Source: Nonomuraea purpurea
GTDB taxonomy: Bacteria; Actinomycetota; Actinomycetes; Streptosporangiales; Streptosporangiaceae
Length of the DNA stretch: 64,000 nucleotides
Direction of reading: 5' to 3'
NCBI RefSeq assembly: GCF_042650645.1
Contig: NZ_JBHSBI010000033.1
Coordinates: 82,860-146,859, forward strand
How positions within the stretch are numbered: position 1 is the first letter of the stretch; each line of letters begins with the position of its first letter. The translations under genes and the position numbers were made by a program. The notes beneath the pieces are model-generated. The model saw only the letters and a list, made by a program, of their open reading frames with translations. It was not told the DNA's origin and did no database searches. Positions 32,686 to 40,717 of the stretch are shown piece by piece.

Positions 32686-34830
32686 ATGTTCCGTGCGCCT
32701 TTTTGGCGTGCGGTGACGGCGCTCGCCGTCACCGCCATCTCGTTGACTCTGGCCCTGGTCTCCGCGCCGCGGCTGGGCCTGGATCTGCGCGGCGGCACCC
32801 AACTCGTCTTCGAGACCAGGGACTCGCCGACCGTCAAGGCCGACGCGGCGGCCACCGACCGGGCGCTCGACGTGCTGCGTCAGCGGGCGGACGCGCTCGG
32901 GGTGGTCGATCCCACCCTGGTCCGCTCCGGTGAGAGGCGCATCATCGTCGAGTTGCCCGGCGTGCTCGATCCCCGGCAGGCCGCCGAGGTCATCGGGCGG
33001 ACCGCGCAACTGGCCTTCCACCCTGTGCTCGGCGACCGCGGCGAGGCGCGCGACGAGAACGGCGGGCCGCTGGAGCTGGGTCCCGCGGCCATGACCGGCG
33101 ACGGCGTGCGCGACGCCGTCGAGCAGAGCGATCCGCAGCGCGGGCCCGGCTGGTGGGTGCGCATGGACTTCCGCGACGCGGCCGCCTGGCAGCGGCTGAC
33201 CGGCGCGGCGGCGTGCGAGCCGCCCGGCGATCCCAAGCGGCGCATCGCGATCGCGCTGGACGGGGAGGTCATCTCCTCGCCGCCGCTCGACGGCTCCATC
33301 GCCTGCCGGGCCGGGATTCCTGGCGGCAGCGCCGACATCACCGGCTCGTTCAGCCACGAGGAGGCCCGCAACCTGGCGGTGCTCATCAAGGGCGGCGCGC
33401 TGCCGGTGCCGCTCACCATGGTCGAGCAGCGCACGGTCGGGCCGACGCTCGGCGAGGCGGCCATCGAGGCCAGCGCCAAGGCGGCGGTCGTCGGCCTGAT
33501 GCTGACGGCGGCGTTCATCGTGGCCGTCTACCGTCTGTCCGGCCTGCTGGCGACGATCGCGCTGGCCTGCTACGGCGTGATCTCGTATGCGGCGCTGGTG
33601 GCGATGGGCGCGACGTTCACGCTGCCGGGGCTGGCCGGGTTCGTGCTGGCGATCGGCATGGCCATCGACGCCAACGTGCTGGTCTTCGAGCGCGCCAGGG
33701 AGGAGTACGTCCGGGGCCGGGGCCTGCGCATGGCCCTGGATCGGGGGTTCAAGAACGCCTGGTCGGCCATCGCCGACTCCAACATCACCACGCTGATCGC
33801 GGCCGGGCTGCTGTTCTGGCTGGCCTCGGGCCCGGTCAAGGGGTTCGGGGTGACGCTGGCGGTGGGCGTGCTGGCCTCGCTGGTGTCGGCCATGCTGATC
33901 ACCCGCGTGCTCGCCCAGGGCGTCATCGGCCGGATCGGGCCGCGCGTGTCCGGCCTCGGCACCCCCGGGGCGGTCAGAACGTGGCTGACCCGCCGCGACC
34001 CGCAGCTCATGCGGGCCGGACGGGTGTGGCTGGGCGTCGCGGCGGCCCTGGTCGCGGTGTCGGTGGCCGGGCTGCTGGCGCGCGGGCTGAACTTCGGCGT
34101 GGAGTTCACCGGTGGGCGGCTGGTCGAGTTCGCCACGGCCAGGCCGATCTCCTCCGACGTCGCCGGCCAGGCGGTCTCCGGCGCCGGATACCCGTCGGCG
34201 GTGGTGCAGGCCTCGGGAGACGGCGTGTCGGTCCGCGCGGGCGGGCTCGACGGCGACGACGTCGCCAGGATCGAGCAGGCGCTGGAGCGGCAGGCGGGCG
34301 AGGTGACCAAGCAGCGCGAGGAGTTCGTCGGCCCCAGCCTGGGCGAGGAGCTGCGCCGCAACGCCCTCATCGCGCTCGGCGTGGCCATGGCGATGCAGTT
34401 GCTCTACCTGGCGGCCCGGTTCAGGTGGACGTTCGGGGCGGCGGCGGTGCTGGCGCTGCTGGTGGACGCGCTCGTGGTGCTGGGGTTGTTCGCGTGGCTG
34501 GGCAAGCCCGTGGACGGGATCTTCCTGGCCGCGATGCTCACCATCGTGGGCTACTCGGTCAACGACAAGGTCGTGGTCTTCGACCGGGTACGCGAACTGC
34601 TGTCCGCCGGGCAGCCGCTGGCCGCCTCGGTGAACGGGGCCATCCTGCAGACGCTGCCGCGCACGGTGAACACCGGGCTGGGGGCGCTGTTCATCCTGCT
34701 GGCCCTGATGGCGTTCGGCGGTGATTCCTTGCGGGACTTCGCCATGGCGCTGGTGACCGGGATCGTGGTGGGGACGCTGTCGTCGGCGTTCGTAGCCGGT
34801 CCCGCCGCCATCGTCCTCGACCGCAAGTAG
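32686..34830 (+). CDS. secDF: Fused SecDF protein-export membrane protein
   Basis: The ATG at 32686 follows GGAGG. The 714-residue protein joins SecD and SecF in one chain. The SecD half has TM1, LGLDLRGGTQLVFETRD, the P1 periplasmic domain, DEEARNLA-type segments and LAIGMAIDANVLVFERAREE. The SecF half has LNFGVEFTGGRLVEF, VGPSLGEELRRNAL, IVGYSVNDKVVVFDRVRE and TVNTGLGALFILLAL. Twelve TM helices and the conserved Asp/Arg residues for proton-driven pulling are present. Actinobacteria normally carry separate secD and secF near ruvB/relA; this lone fused copy is probably a second, accessory export motor. A strong terminator follows. Confidence 0.92.
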   Translation: MFRAPFWRAVTALAVTAISLTLALVSAPRLGLDLRGGTQLVFETRDSPTVKADAAATDRALDVLRQRADALGVVDPTLVRSGERRIIVELPGVLDPRQAAEVIGRTAQLAFHPVLGDRGEARDENGGPLELGPAAMTGDGVRDAVEQSDPQRGPGWWVRMDFRDAAAWQRLTGAAACEPPGDPKRRIAIALDGEVISSPPLDGSIACRAGIPGGSADITGSFSHEEARNLAVLIKGGALPVPLTMVEQRTVGPTLGEAAIEASAKAAVVGLMLTAAFIVAVYRLSGLLATIALACYGVISYAALVAMGATFTLPGLAGFVLAIGMAIDANVLVFERAREEYVRGRGLRMALDRGFKNAWSAIADSNITTLIAAGLLFWLASGPVKGFGVTLAVGVLASLVSAMLITRVLAQGVIGRIGPRVSGLGTPGAVRTWLTRRDPQLMRAGRVWLGVAAALVAVSVAGLLARGLNFGVEFTGGRLVEFATARPISSDVAGQAVSGAGYPSAVVQASGDGVSVRAGGLDGDDVARIEQALERQAGEVTKQREEFVGPSLGEELRRNALIALGVAMAMQLLYLAARFRWTFGAAAVLALLVDALVVLGLFAWLGKPVDGIFLAAMLTIVGYSVNDKVVVFDRVRELLSAGQPLAASVNGAILQTLPRTVNTGLGALFILLALMAFGGDSLRDFAMALVTGIVVGTLSSAFVAGPAAIVLDRK

Positions 34831-34835
34831 CGCGG

Positions 34836-34864
34836 GCCGGGCGCCGCGTCCGGCGGCGCCCGGC
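34836..34864. terminator. GC-rich hairpin between secDF and ynfA
   Basis: GCCGGGCGCC (34836-34845) pairs perfectly with GGCGCCCGGC (34855-34864) across a 9-base loop. It lies between the convergent stops at 34830 and 34869. Confidence 0.7.
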
Positions 34865-34868
34865 TCGC

Positions 34869-35201
34869 TCAATCGCGCGGGGCGTACATGATGACGGCGA
34901 CGCCGGCCAGGCAGATCAGCGCGCCGATGACGTCCCACCGGTCGGGACGGAACCCGTCGGCGACCATGCCCCAGGCCAGCGAGCCGGCCACGAAGACACC
35001 GCCGTAGGCGGCCAGGATGCGGCCGAAGTTGGGGTCGGGCTGGAAGGTGGCGACGAAGCCGTAGGCGCCGAGCGCGAGGATGCCGGCGCCGATCCACAGC
35101 GCGCCGCGGTGTTCGCGCCAGCCCTGCCAGATGAGCCAGGCGCCGCCGATCTCGGCGACGGCGGCAAGAACGAACAGGGCAATGGATCGCAGCACGGACA
35201 T
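34869..35201 (-). CDS. ynfA: YnfA/UPF0060 family small membrane protein
   Basis: The 110-residue protein has four TM helices and the family motifs LFVLAAVAEIGGAWLIWQGW at the start, AYGFVATFQPDPNFGRILAA, then YGGVFVAGSLAWG, and a closing WDVIGALICLAGVAVIMYAP. Length and motif order match UPF0060 exactly. It is related to small-multidrug-resistance-like carriers, but its transport function is not established. It stands alone. Confidence 0.93.
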   Translation of the reverse strand: MSVLRSIALFVLAAVAEIGGAWLIWQGWREHRGALWIGAGILALGAYGFVATFQPDPNFGRILAAYGGVFVAGSLAWGMVADGFRPDRWDVIGALICLAGVAVIMYAPRD

Positions 35202-35211
35202 GCAGGTCAGC

Positions 35212-35679
35212 TTAGGGGGACGGCGGCGCGCCTTCGACGTGGGTTCCGGTTCCGACTCCAGCGTCGGCGTCGGCGTCGGCTTCGGTTTCGGTGAAGACCA
35301 GGCCGCTCTCGCTCAGGCGGCCCTGGAGCTCGGCGGGGGTCGTGGCGGTGGTCTCGGGGAGCAGGAAGAACTCCTCCAGCACGGCGCGGGCGCTCTCGTC
35401 GTCGCCGACCGCGCACTCCCACAGCACCTGACCGTCCCGGGCGGTGACGTCGAAGGCGTAGAACGGGCAGCAGGCCTGCTCGCGGGCGGCCAGGTCGCGT
35501 ACGTGCTCCTCCAGCCCCGGCTCGGCGCGCAGCCGGAAGCGGATGCCCCGGCTCGTGCGCTCGCGGGCGATGAGGAAGCGGGCGAACAGCGTCTGGAACT
35601 CCCGCAGGCGCTCGTGCGCGGTGTCTGGGGCGCCGGTCATGTCGCAGACGACGGGGGTGGAGGCGGACGGCATCCGCAT
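35212..35679 (-). CDS. Small protein with ACCPF cysteine motif (MerR-controlled)
   Basis: The 155-residue protein contains VVCDMTG near the start and the block LAAREQACCPFYAFDVTARD around residues 65-85. The paired Cys in an 'ACCPF' context is typical of small proteins encoded beside MerR regulators in actinobacteria, and together with the N-terminal Cys could bind a soft metal or thiol-reactive compound; this is inference. The C-terminal tail is a low-complexity Thr/Glu/Ala-Asp/Gly repeat (TETEADADADAGVGTG). It is expressed from a MerR-type promoter (35718-35748), but no MerR gene is adjacent. Confidence 0.65.
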   Translation of the reverse strand: MRMPSASTPVVCDMTGAPDTAHERLREFQTLFARFLIARERTSRGIRFRLRAEPGLEEHVRDLAAREQACCPFYAFDVTARDGQVLWECAVGDDESARAVLEEFFLLPETTATTPAELQGRLSESGLVFTETEADADADAGVGTGTHVEGAPPSP

Positions 35680-35717
35680 GGTTGAGGCTCCTTCCGGGAC
35701 GCGGGTGAGGCTCCCGA

Positions 35718-35748
35718 CCCTAAAGTCTGGACCTTGCTCCAGAGTCAA
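35718..35748 (-). promoter_or_regulatory. Orphan MerR-type promoter
   Basis: Reading leftward: -35 TTGACT (35743-35748), a 19-bp spacer, and -10 TTAGGG (35718-35723). The spacer contains TCTGGA/TCCAGA arms (35726-35731 and 35738-35743) around GCAAGG. This is the same architecture as the two other MerR promoters in the window, but the next gene upstream is a YCII protein, not a regulator. Confidence 0.8.
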
Positions 35749-35852
35749 GCCTCGCGGCCAAAAGTCGTTACATTGACCGAAATACGGGTGGTGTCCCTTG
35801 CGCGGCCGCTCGTTCGTCATGCTGGTGAGAGCCCACTGCCCTGGAGGTCGCG

Positions 35853-36191
35853 ATGCAGTACGCCCTGCTGATCTACGCCGAGCCCGGCTACATGGAGACG
35901 TCGTCGGATGAGGAGCGTGCGGCGGCCTACGCCGAGTATTTCGCGATGGCCGACGACGACCGCTACGTCAGTGCCGCGCAGTTGCAGTCCGCGGAGACGG
36001 CGACCTGCGTGCGGTTGTCCGGCGGCCGGACGCTGATGACCGACGGCCCGTTCGCCGACACCAAAGAGGTGCTGGGCGGCTTCTGCCTGATCGAGGCCGC
36101 CGACCTGGACGAAGCGCTCGAATTGGCGGCGCGTGTCCCGGCCCTGCGGTTCGGCGGCACCGTGGAGGTCAGGCCGGTGGTGCGGCTCTGA
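35853..36191 (+). CDS. YCII-related (DGPF-domain) protein
   Basis: The 112-residue protein has the family pattern MQYALLIYAEPGYM and the signature LMTDGPFADTKEVLGGFCLI, ending in EVRPVV. DGPF proteins are the near-constant genomic partner of ECF42 sigma factors, and here the ECF42-like gene starts 2 bp downstream. The protein may be a small ligand-binding or peroxide-related enzyme; its reaction is unknown. Confidence 0.93.
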   Translation: MQYALLIYAEPGYMETSSDEERAAAYAEYFAMADDDRYVSAAQLQSAETATCVRLSGGRTLMTDGPFADTKEVLGGFCLIEAADLDEALELAARVPALRFGGTVEVRPVVRL

Positions 36192-36193
36192 GC

Positions 36194-37351
36194 GTGCTGG
36201 AGGAGGTGTTCCGCGACCAGTGGGGCCGGGTGCTGGCCTCGCTGGTCGGGTTCCTCGGTGACTTCGACCGGGCCGAGGAGGCGGCGCAGGAGGCGTTCGC
36301 CATCGCGGCGGAGCGCTGGCCGGCTTCAGGCGTGCCGGACACTCCGGGCGCCTGGCTGGTGACGACGGCCCGGAACCGGGCGATCGACCGGATCCGCCGG
36401 GAGCGGACCCTGGCCCAGAAGATCCATCTGCTGCCGGCGCCGGAGGCCATCGTGGACGAGTTCGACGACACGCTGATCAAGGACGAGCGGCTTGAGCTGA
36501 TCTTCACCTGCTGTCATCCGGCGCTGCCGCTGGAGGGGCAGGTGGCGCTCACGCTTCGTGCGCTCGGCGGCCTCCAGACCGGGGAGATCGCCCGAGCGTT
36601 CGTGGTCTCGGAGGAGACCATGAAGCGGCGCCTGACCCGCGCGAAGGCCAAGATCAAGGCGACCGGGATCCCGTTCGCGGTCCCGGGCGCGCACCTGCTG
36701 CCCGAACGGCTCGACGCGGTGCTGGCGGTCATCTACCTGATCTACAACGAGGGTTACAGCGGCCGGGTCGATCTCGGTGCCGAGGCCATCCGGCTGGGGC
36801 AGGTGCTGGCCGGGCTGATGCCGCGGGAGCCGGAGGCGCACGGGCTGCTGGCGCTGATGATGATCCATCACGCGCGGCGGCGGGCCCGGTTCTGCGATGA
36901 CGATCTCGTCCTTCTCGACGATCAGGATCGGTCGTTGTGGGACCTGCGGCAGATCGCGGCGGGGCGGGCGGTGCTGGATCGGGCGATGGCGCTGGGCGGG
37001 CGCGGCGCGTACGTCGTGCAGGCCGCCATCGCCTCGCTCCAGGCGCGTGAGCGGATCGACTGGCCGCAGGTCGCCGAGTTGTACCGGCGGCTGGCCGCTC
37101 TGACCGGCTCGGCGGTGGTCGAGCTCAACCGTGCCGTGGCGGTCGCCCAGGCCGGCGATCCCGCCGCGGCGTTGCGTGCCGTCGATGACCTCGACCTGGA
37201 CGGATACCTGTATTTCCACTCGACGCGCGGGGAGTTGCTGCGGCGTCTGGGCCGTGAGGCCGAGGCCCGGACGGCCTACCGGCGCGCCCTTGAGCTGGCC
37301 GCCTCGACCCCCGAGCGGCGTTTCCTGACCCGGCGCCTCGAACAGCTCTGA
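36194..37351 (+). CDS. ECF42-type RNA polymerase sigma factor with TPR-like C-terminal domain
   Basis: The GTG at 36194 follows the DGPF gene stop by 2 bp. The 385-residue protein has sigma-70 region 2 (LGDFDRAEEAAQEAFAIAAE, then LVTTARNRAIDRIRRER) and region 4 (LRALGGLQTGEIARAFVVSE, then ETMKRRLTRAKAKI). A long C-terminal extension (~residues 185-385) follows with NEGYSG and helical repeats (VVELNRAVAVAQAGDPAAAL, then ARTAYRRALELAAS). This extension replaces an anti-sigma factor in ECF42 proteins, and the DGPF gene is the expected target. Confidence 0.93.
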   Translation: MLEEVFRDQWGRVLASLVGFLGDFDRAEEAAQEAFAIAAERWPASGVPDTPGAWLVTTARNRAIDRIRRERTLAQKIHLLPAPEAIVDEFDDTLIKDERLELIFTCCHPALPLEGQVALTLRALGGLQTGEIARAFVVSEETMKRRLTRAKAKIKATGIPFAVPGAHLLPERLDAVLAVIYLIYNEGYSGRVDLGAEAIRLGQVLAGLMPREPEAHGLLALMMIHHARRRARFCDDDLVLLDDQDRSLWDLRQIAAGRAVLDRAMALGGRGAYVVQAAIASLQARERIDWPQVAELYRRLAALTGSAVVELNRAVAVAQAGDPAAALRAVDDLDLDGYLYFHSTRGELLRRLGREAEARTAYRRALELAASTPERRFLTRRLEQL

Positions 37352-37392
37352 GCCGGCTGTCCCCCCGGCGGCCGCTCGATCGTCGCCTGGAT

Positions 37393-37464
37393 ATGAGCGA
37401 CAACCCTCCCGGCTTTTTGCCCGAGTGGCGGCGCAATGCCCCGAACTTCGACGGCTACAGGTGA
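37393..37464 (+). CDS. Possible 23-aa open frame or gene remnant
   Basis: From ATG 37393 the frame reads MSDNPPGFLPEWRRNAPNFD, then GYR and a stop. The sequence looks like natural protein (rich in Pro, Trp, Asn) but is very short and has no clear RBS. It may be a peptide, or the N-terminal stub of a lost gene in front of the DoxX gene. Confidence 0.3.
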   Translation: MSDNPPGFLPEWRRNAPNFDGYR

Positions 37465-37473
37465 GACGCCTCC

Positions 37474-37845
37474 ATGGACGTGTTCCTGTGGGTCGTGCAG
37501 GCGATCCTCGCCGCCATGTTCGCCATGTCCGGCCTGGGCAAACTCCTGTGGACCAGGGACAAGCTGGCCGGCAAGTATCCGTGGACGCACACGTTCTCTC
37601 AGACGGCCGTGCGGTCCATCGGCGTGACGGAACTGCTGGGCACGATCGGGCTGATCGTGCCGGCCGCCACCGGGATCGCACCCGTCCTGACGCCGATCGC
37701 CGCGACCGGGCTGGCGATCATGATGGGCCTGGCCGGGGCCCTGCACATCCGCAGGAAAGAGCCGTCCGGGCTGATGGCCACCGCCGTCCTGCTCGCGCTC
37801 TGCGCGCTCGTCGCCTGGGGGCGCTTCGGCCCCTACAGCTGGTGA
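37474..37845 (+). CDS. DoxX-like membrane protein
   Basis: The 123-residue protein has four TM helices and the DoxX pattern: VVQAILAAMFAMSGLGKLLW at the N-terminus, then IGVTELLGTIGLIVPAATGI and ATGLAIMMGLAGALHIRRKE. DoxX-like proteins are often linked to thiol or redox homeostasis. It is followed 52 bp later by a SnoaL-like gene on the same strand, probably the same operon. Confidence 0.88.
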   Translation: MDVFLWVVQAILAAMFAMSGLGKLLWTRDKLAGKYPWTHTFSQTAVRSIGVTELLGTIGLIVPAATGIAPVLTPIAATGLAIMMGLAGALHIRRKEPSGLMATAVLLALCALVAWGRFGPYSW

Positions 37846-37897
37846 GCGCGGGCCGGACCACCACGCCTACGCACATCTCGATATCAGGAGCAGCCAC

Positions 37898-38335
37898 ATG
37901 ACCATCACCGAGGCCGTGAACAACAAGGCGGCGCTGCGGCGCTTCCACGACGCCGTCAGCACCGGCGACGCGGAGATCATCTCCAAGACGATCGACGAGG
38001 TAGTCCACCCGGATGTGCTGATCCGCACGCCTTTGCCCATCGCCACGACGGGGACGCAGGCGATGAAGGAGGTGCTGACGGTGCTCCATCGGGCCTTTCC
38101 CGACCTCAACGTGCACATCGAGGACGTGATCGCCGAAGGGGACAAGGTGGTCACCAGGAACACGGTCACCGGGACCCACCAGGGCGAGTACATGGGCATC
38201 GCGCCGACCGGCAGGTCCATCACCTACAAGGAGATCCTGATCGCCCGCTTCGCCGACGGGCGGATCGCCGAAACCTGGGCAGTCGTGGACGTTCTTTCGC
38301 AGATGCGGCAGCTCGGGGTGTTCCCGGCCCCGTAG
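37898..38335 (+). CDS. SnoaL-like polyketide-cyclase-fold protein
   Basis: The 145-residue protein shows the ester-cyclase type of the SnoaL fold: LRRFHDAVSTGDAEIISKTI, HRAFPDLNVHIEDVIAEGDK, then VVTRNTVTGTHQGEYMGIAP and RIAETWAVVD. The conserved His and Asp of cyclases are present, but most such stand-alone proteins have no known reaction. It is convergent with the TetR gene at 38375. Confidence 0.88.
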   Translation: MTITEAVNNKAALRRFHDAVSTGDAEIISKTIDEVVHPDVLIRTPLPIATTGTQAMKEVLTVLHRAFPDLNVHIEDVIAEGDKVVTRNTVTGTHQGEYMGIAPTGRSITYKEILIARFADGRIAETWAVVDVLSQMRQLGVFPAP

Positions 38336-38374
38336 CCCTCCCCACCGGCACGGCCGGCTGCGTGGCGGCCAGGC

Positions 38375-38989
38375 TCACCCGTCCGCAGCGGGCGGGTACA
38401 ACCCCGCCTGGCGGTAGACGGCGGTCAGGTAGCGCAGCATGCCGGCGGTGTCGGGCGGGTCGGGCCGCAGCACCCGGTAGGTCACCGCCCCGGCCATCAT
38501 GTCGATCAGCACGTCCAGGTCGGCGTCGGCCGCCACGGCGCCGTCCTGCTGGGCGCGCCGCAGCATGGCGGCGGCCAGCTCGCGGCGGGGCAGGATGTAG
38601 TGCTTCCAGTACACCTGCATCAGCTCCGGATGGCTGACGGCCGAGCCCATGATCCGGGCGACCAGCGCGCGGAATCCGGGGCTGGCGGCCATCTCGGCCG
38701 CCGCGGGCAGGACATGCTCGACGATGTCGCGCGGCCGCAGGGCCTGGACATCGGCGGCGGACGGGATGACCTCGGCGCGCACCTCCTGCTCGATGGCCTG
38801 GGCGAGCAGGTCTTCCTTGCTGCTCCAGCGGCGGTAGAGGGTCAGTTTGCCCACCCCGGCGCGCTTGGCGACCTGCTCCATGCTGGTGCCCTCGACGCCG
38901 CGCTCGACGAACAGTTCCAGCGCCGCGGTCAAGATCGCGGTGTCGGTCTCGGGGGCGCGTGGGCGTCCTCGTCCCCGGGTGGCGGTCAT
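38375..38989 (-). CDS. TetR-family regulator
   Basis: The 204-residue protein begins RGRGRPRAPETDTAILTAAL and shows a full helix-turn-helix (TSMEQVAKRAGVGKLTLYRR, then WSSKEDLLAQAI) and a TetR_C_11-like helical domain. Its ATG overlaps the stop of the FAD monooxygenase gene (ATGA), so both are made from one mRNA. The TTTACG/CGTAAA site at 40512-40532, in front of the operon, is its probable operator, implying negative autoregulation with a monooxygenase substrate as inducer. Confidence 0.92.
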   Translation of the reverse strand: MTATRGRGRPRAPETDTAILTAALELFVERGVEGTSMEQVAKRAGVGKLTLYRRWSSKEDLLAQAIEQEVRAEVIPSAADVQALRPRDIVEHVLPAAAEMAASPGFRALVARIMGSAVSHPELMQVYWKHYILPRRELAAAMLRRAQQDGAVAADADLDVLIDMMAGAVTYRVLRPDPPDTAGMLRYLTAVYRQAGLYPPAADG

Positions 38990-40491
38990 CCCAGCGCTCC
39001 GTCCAGCCAGCGGGTGACCTCGGCGGGGCCGCCTTTGCAGGCCAGGTGGCCGTCCGGGCGCACCAGCATGGCCGGCCGGCCCGTGGTGCCGGCAGGACGG
39101 AGCCGGGTGACCCTGTCGCCGAGCCGGCGCCGGGCCGCCTCGAAGACCGCCTCTGCCGCGGGGCCGTCACCGAGTACCGCCCAGGTGCCGCGCAGTTCGG
39201 CGTGCAACCGGGTGGGGCTGCCGTCCGGCCGTTCACAGGCCAGGTCGCCGACGCGGTCGCCGGGGCGCGGCTTGCCGCCGCGCCCGCCCAGCCGCGTGCC
39301 GAGTGGGCCGCGCCGGTAGCTCACCCACAGCTGCGAGGTGGTGTAGGTGGTCCACCGCTGGATCCAGCCCTGGTTGAACACCCGCATCAGCACCTGGTCA
39401 CGCAGAAGGCGGCCGAACGGGCTGCCGGCGATGTTGACCTTGGTGACGGCGGTGCTGCCGCGCAGCACGGCGGTGGCCAGCGGGCGGCGTTCGGCCTGAT
39501 AGGTGTCGAGCAACCGCGTCGCGGCCGGGCCGTGTGCCAGGCCCGCGACGATGAGGGCGAGTTTCCAGGCGAGGTTCTCGGCGTCCCCGAGCCCGGTCAG
39601 CATGCCCTGCCCGCCGAACGGGGCGTGCACGTGGGCGGCGTCGCCGGCCAGCAGGATGCGCCCGGCCCGGTAGGAGTCGGCCAGGCGCCGGTGCACGCTG
39701 AACAGCGACGCCCAGGTGACGTCGTGCAGGCGCAGCCCGCTCAGGCCGGTGCGTTGGGGCAGGATGCGCCGCATGTGGTCGGCGATCTGCTCCTGGCTGG
39801 GCTTGTCATCGGTGAAGGCGGCGTCGTAGGCGAGCAGCCGCCACTGATCGCCCGGCATCGGCATGGCGCCCAGCATGCCCTCGGGGTGGGTCCAGCCGCT
39901 GGTGCCCGATCGATCCAGCGGCGGATCGCCGTCGAGACGTCCGTCGACGAGCAGGAACCGCTCGCTGACCTTGACGCCGGGAAAGCCGATGCCGGCCTGC
40001 TTGCGCACCGTGCTGCCGGTGCCGTCGCAGCCCACCATCCATGCGGCGCGTATGGTGCGGCCGTCGCCGAGCGTCGCGGTGACGCCGGAGGTGTCCTGGC
40101 GAGCCTCGACGAGTCCGGCGCCCCACTCGGGCCGTTCGCCGAGCTGGGCCAGCCGCTCACGCAGCCGTGCCTCGACGCGGGCCTGAGAGATCACCATCGG
40201 CGGGGCGGCCGTTCCGAGGCCGGGGTCGCCGAACCGGATCCGCATCATTGGGCGGTCCCCGGCGTAGCTGGTGATCGTCATCGCCCGCACCGACTCCTGC
40301 GCCAACTCCTCCAGGGCGTCCAGGCGATCGAGCACCTCCGAGCCGCGGGCGTGCACGAAGTTGGCCCGCGATGTGGTGGCCGGCCCGGCGGCTTTGTCGA
40401 TCACACGGACCGACACCCCGTGCTGCAGCAGCGCGCAGGCCAGCGCCAAGCCGACCGGCCCGGCGCCGACGACCAGAACGTCCGTGTCCAT
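38986..40491 (-). CDS. FAD-dependent aromatic monooxygenase
   Basis: The 501-residue protein has DVLVVGAGPVGLALACALLQ, the GD motif VGCDGTGSTVRKQAGI and the second FAD motif RILLAGDAAHVHAPFGGQGM, then LTGLGDAENLAWKL. A C-terminal thioredoxin-like segment ends the protein (GRPAMLVRPDGHLACKG). This is the arrangement of polyketide hydroxylases and rifampicin monooxygenase-like enzymes, which inactivate or tailor aromatic compounds with NAD(P)H and O2. ATG 40491 is preferred over the adjacent GTG 40494. It is translationally coupled to the TetR gene. Confidence 0.92.
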   Translation of the reverse strand: MDTDVLVVGAGPVGLALACALLQHGVSVRVIDKAAGPATTSRANFVHARGSEVLDRLDALEELAQESVRAMTITSYAGDRPMMRIRFGDPGLGTAAPPMVISQARVEARLRERLAQLGERPEWGAGLVEARQDTSGVTATLGDGRTIRAAWMVGCDGTGSTVRKQAGIGFPGVKVSERFLLVDGRLDGDPPLDRSGTSGWTHPEGMLGAMPMPGDQWRLLAYDAAFTDDKPSQEQIADHMRRILPQRTGLSGLRLHDVTWASLFSVHRRLADSYRAGRILLAGDAAHVHAPFGGQGMLTGLGDAENLAWKLALIVAGLAHGPAATRLLDTYQAERRPLATAVLRGSTAVTKVNIAGSPFGRLLRDQVLMRVFNQGWIQRWTTYTTSQLWVSYRRGPLGTRLGGRGGKPRPGDRVGDLACERPDGSPTRLHAELRGTWAVLGDGPAAEAVFEAARRRLGDRVTRLRPAGTTGRPAMLVRPDGHLACKGGPAEVTRWLDGALG

Positions 40492-40511
40492 CACACGCCC
40501 CCTCTTTTTTA

Positions 40512-40532
40512 TTTACGGAACGGGTTCGTAAA
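40512..40532. promoter_or_regulatory. Candidate TetR operator TTTACG(N9)CGTAAA
   Basis: A 21-bp imperfect palindrome with perfect 6-bp ends and inner GAAC/GTTC elements lies 20 bp upstream of the monooxygenase ATG, in an unusually AT-rich patch. Its form and place fit autoregulation by the TetR protein of the operon. Confidence 0.65.
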
Positions 40533-40644
40533 CAAAATCATGCCCGCAAGGGAGGTGTCTTGTCCAGACGGCGATCGGGTTCCACGGCGGTTCAGCTTCG
40601 ATCAACATCGATCAAATCATCCGATCGGAATGATTAACAAGGTA

Positions 40645-40697
40645 TTGACCTGATTGAAATGACCAGACATGATCTGACCCACCGGTAAGCGCTTACC
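40645..40697 (+). promoter_or_regulatory. Promoter and LacI-type operator of the sugar operon
   Basis: TTGACC (40645-40650) and CATGAT (40668-40673) are 17 bp apart. Just after the expected start site lies the perfect palindrome GGTAAGCGCTTACC (40684-40697), a classic LacI-family operator centred on CG. A repressor here would block transcription of the downstream transport genes. Confidence 0.75.
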
Positions 40698-40717
40698 CAG
40701 GTGAAGGATCGTGTGCC

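Noticed and set aside
32455..35097. Very long minus-strand open frame opposite secDF
   Set aside because: It is the complementary shadow of a GC-rich coding gene; composition is Arg/Gln/His-rich without any domain, and the plus-strand SecDF is unambiguous.
35260..35300. Short GTCGGC/TTCGG tandem repeat, considered as a microsatellite or regulatory repeat
   Set aside because: It lies in frame inside the C-terminal tail of the ACCPF protein and encodes the Ala-Asp/Glu-rich end, so it is ordinary low-complexity coding sequence.
8388..40491. Scattered SDRs, FAD monooxygenases, a BBE oxidase and a SnoaL-like protein as a biosynthetic gene cluster
   Set aside because: They are in separate regulator-controlled units, and no polyketide synthase, NRPS, terpene cyclase or other core enzyme is present.
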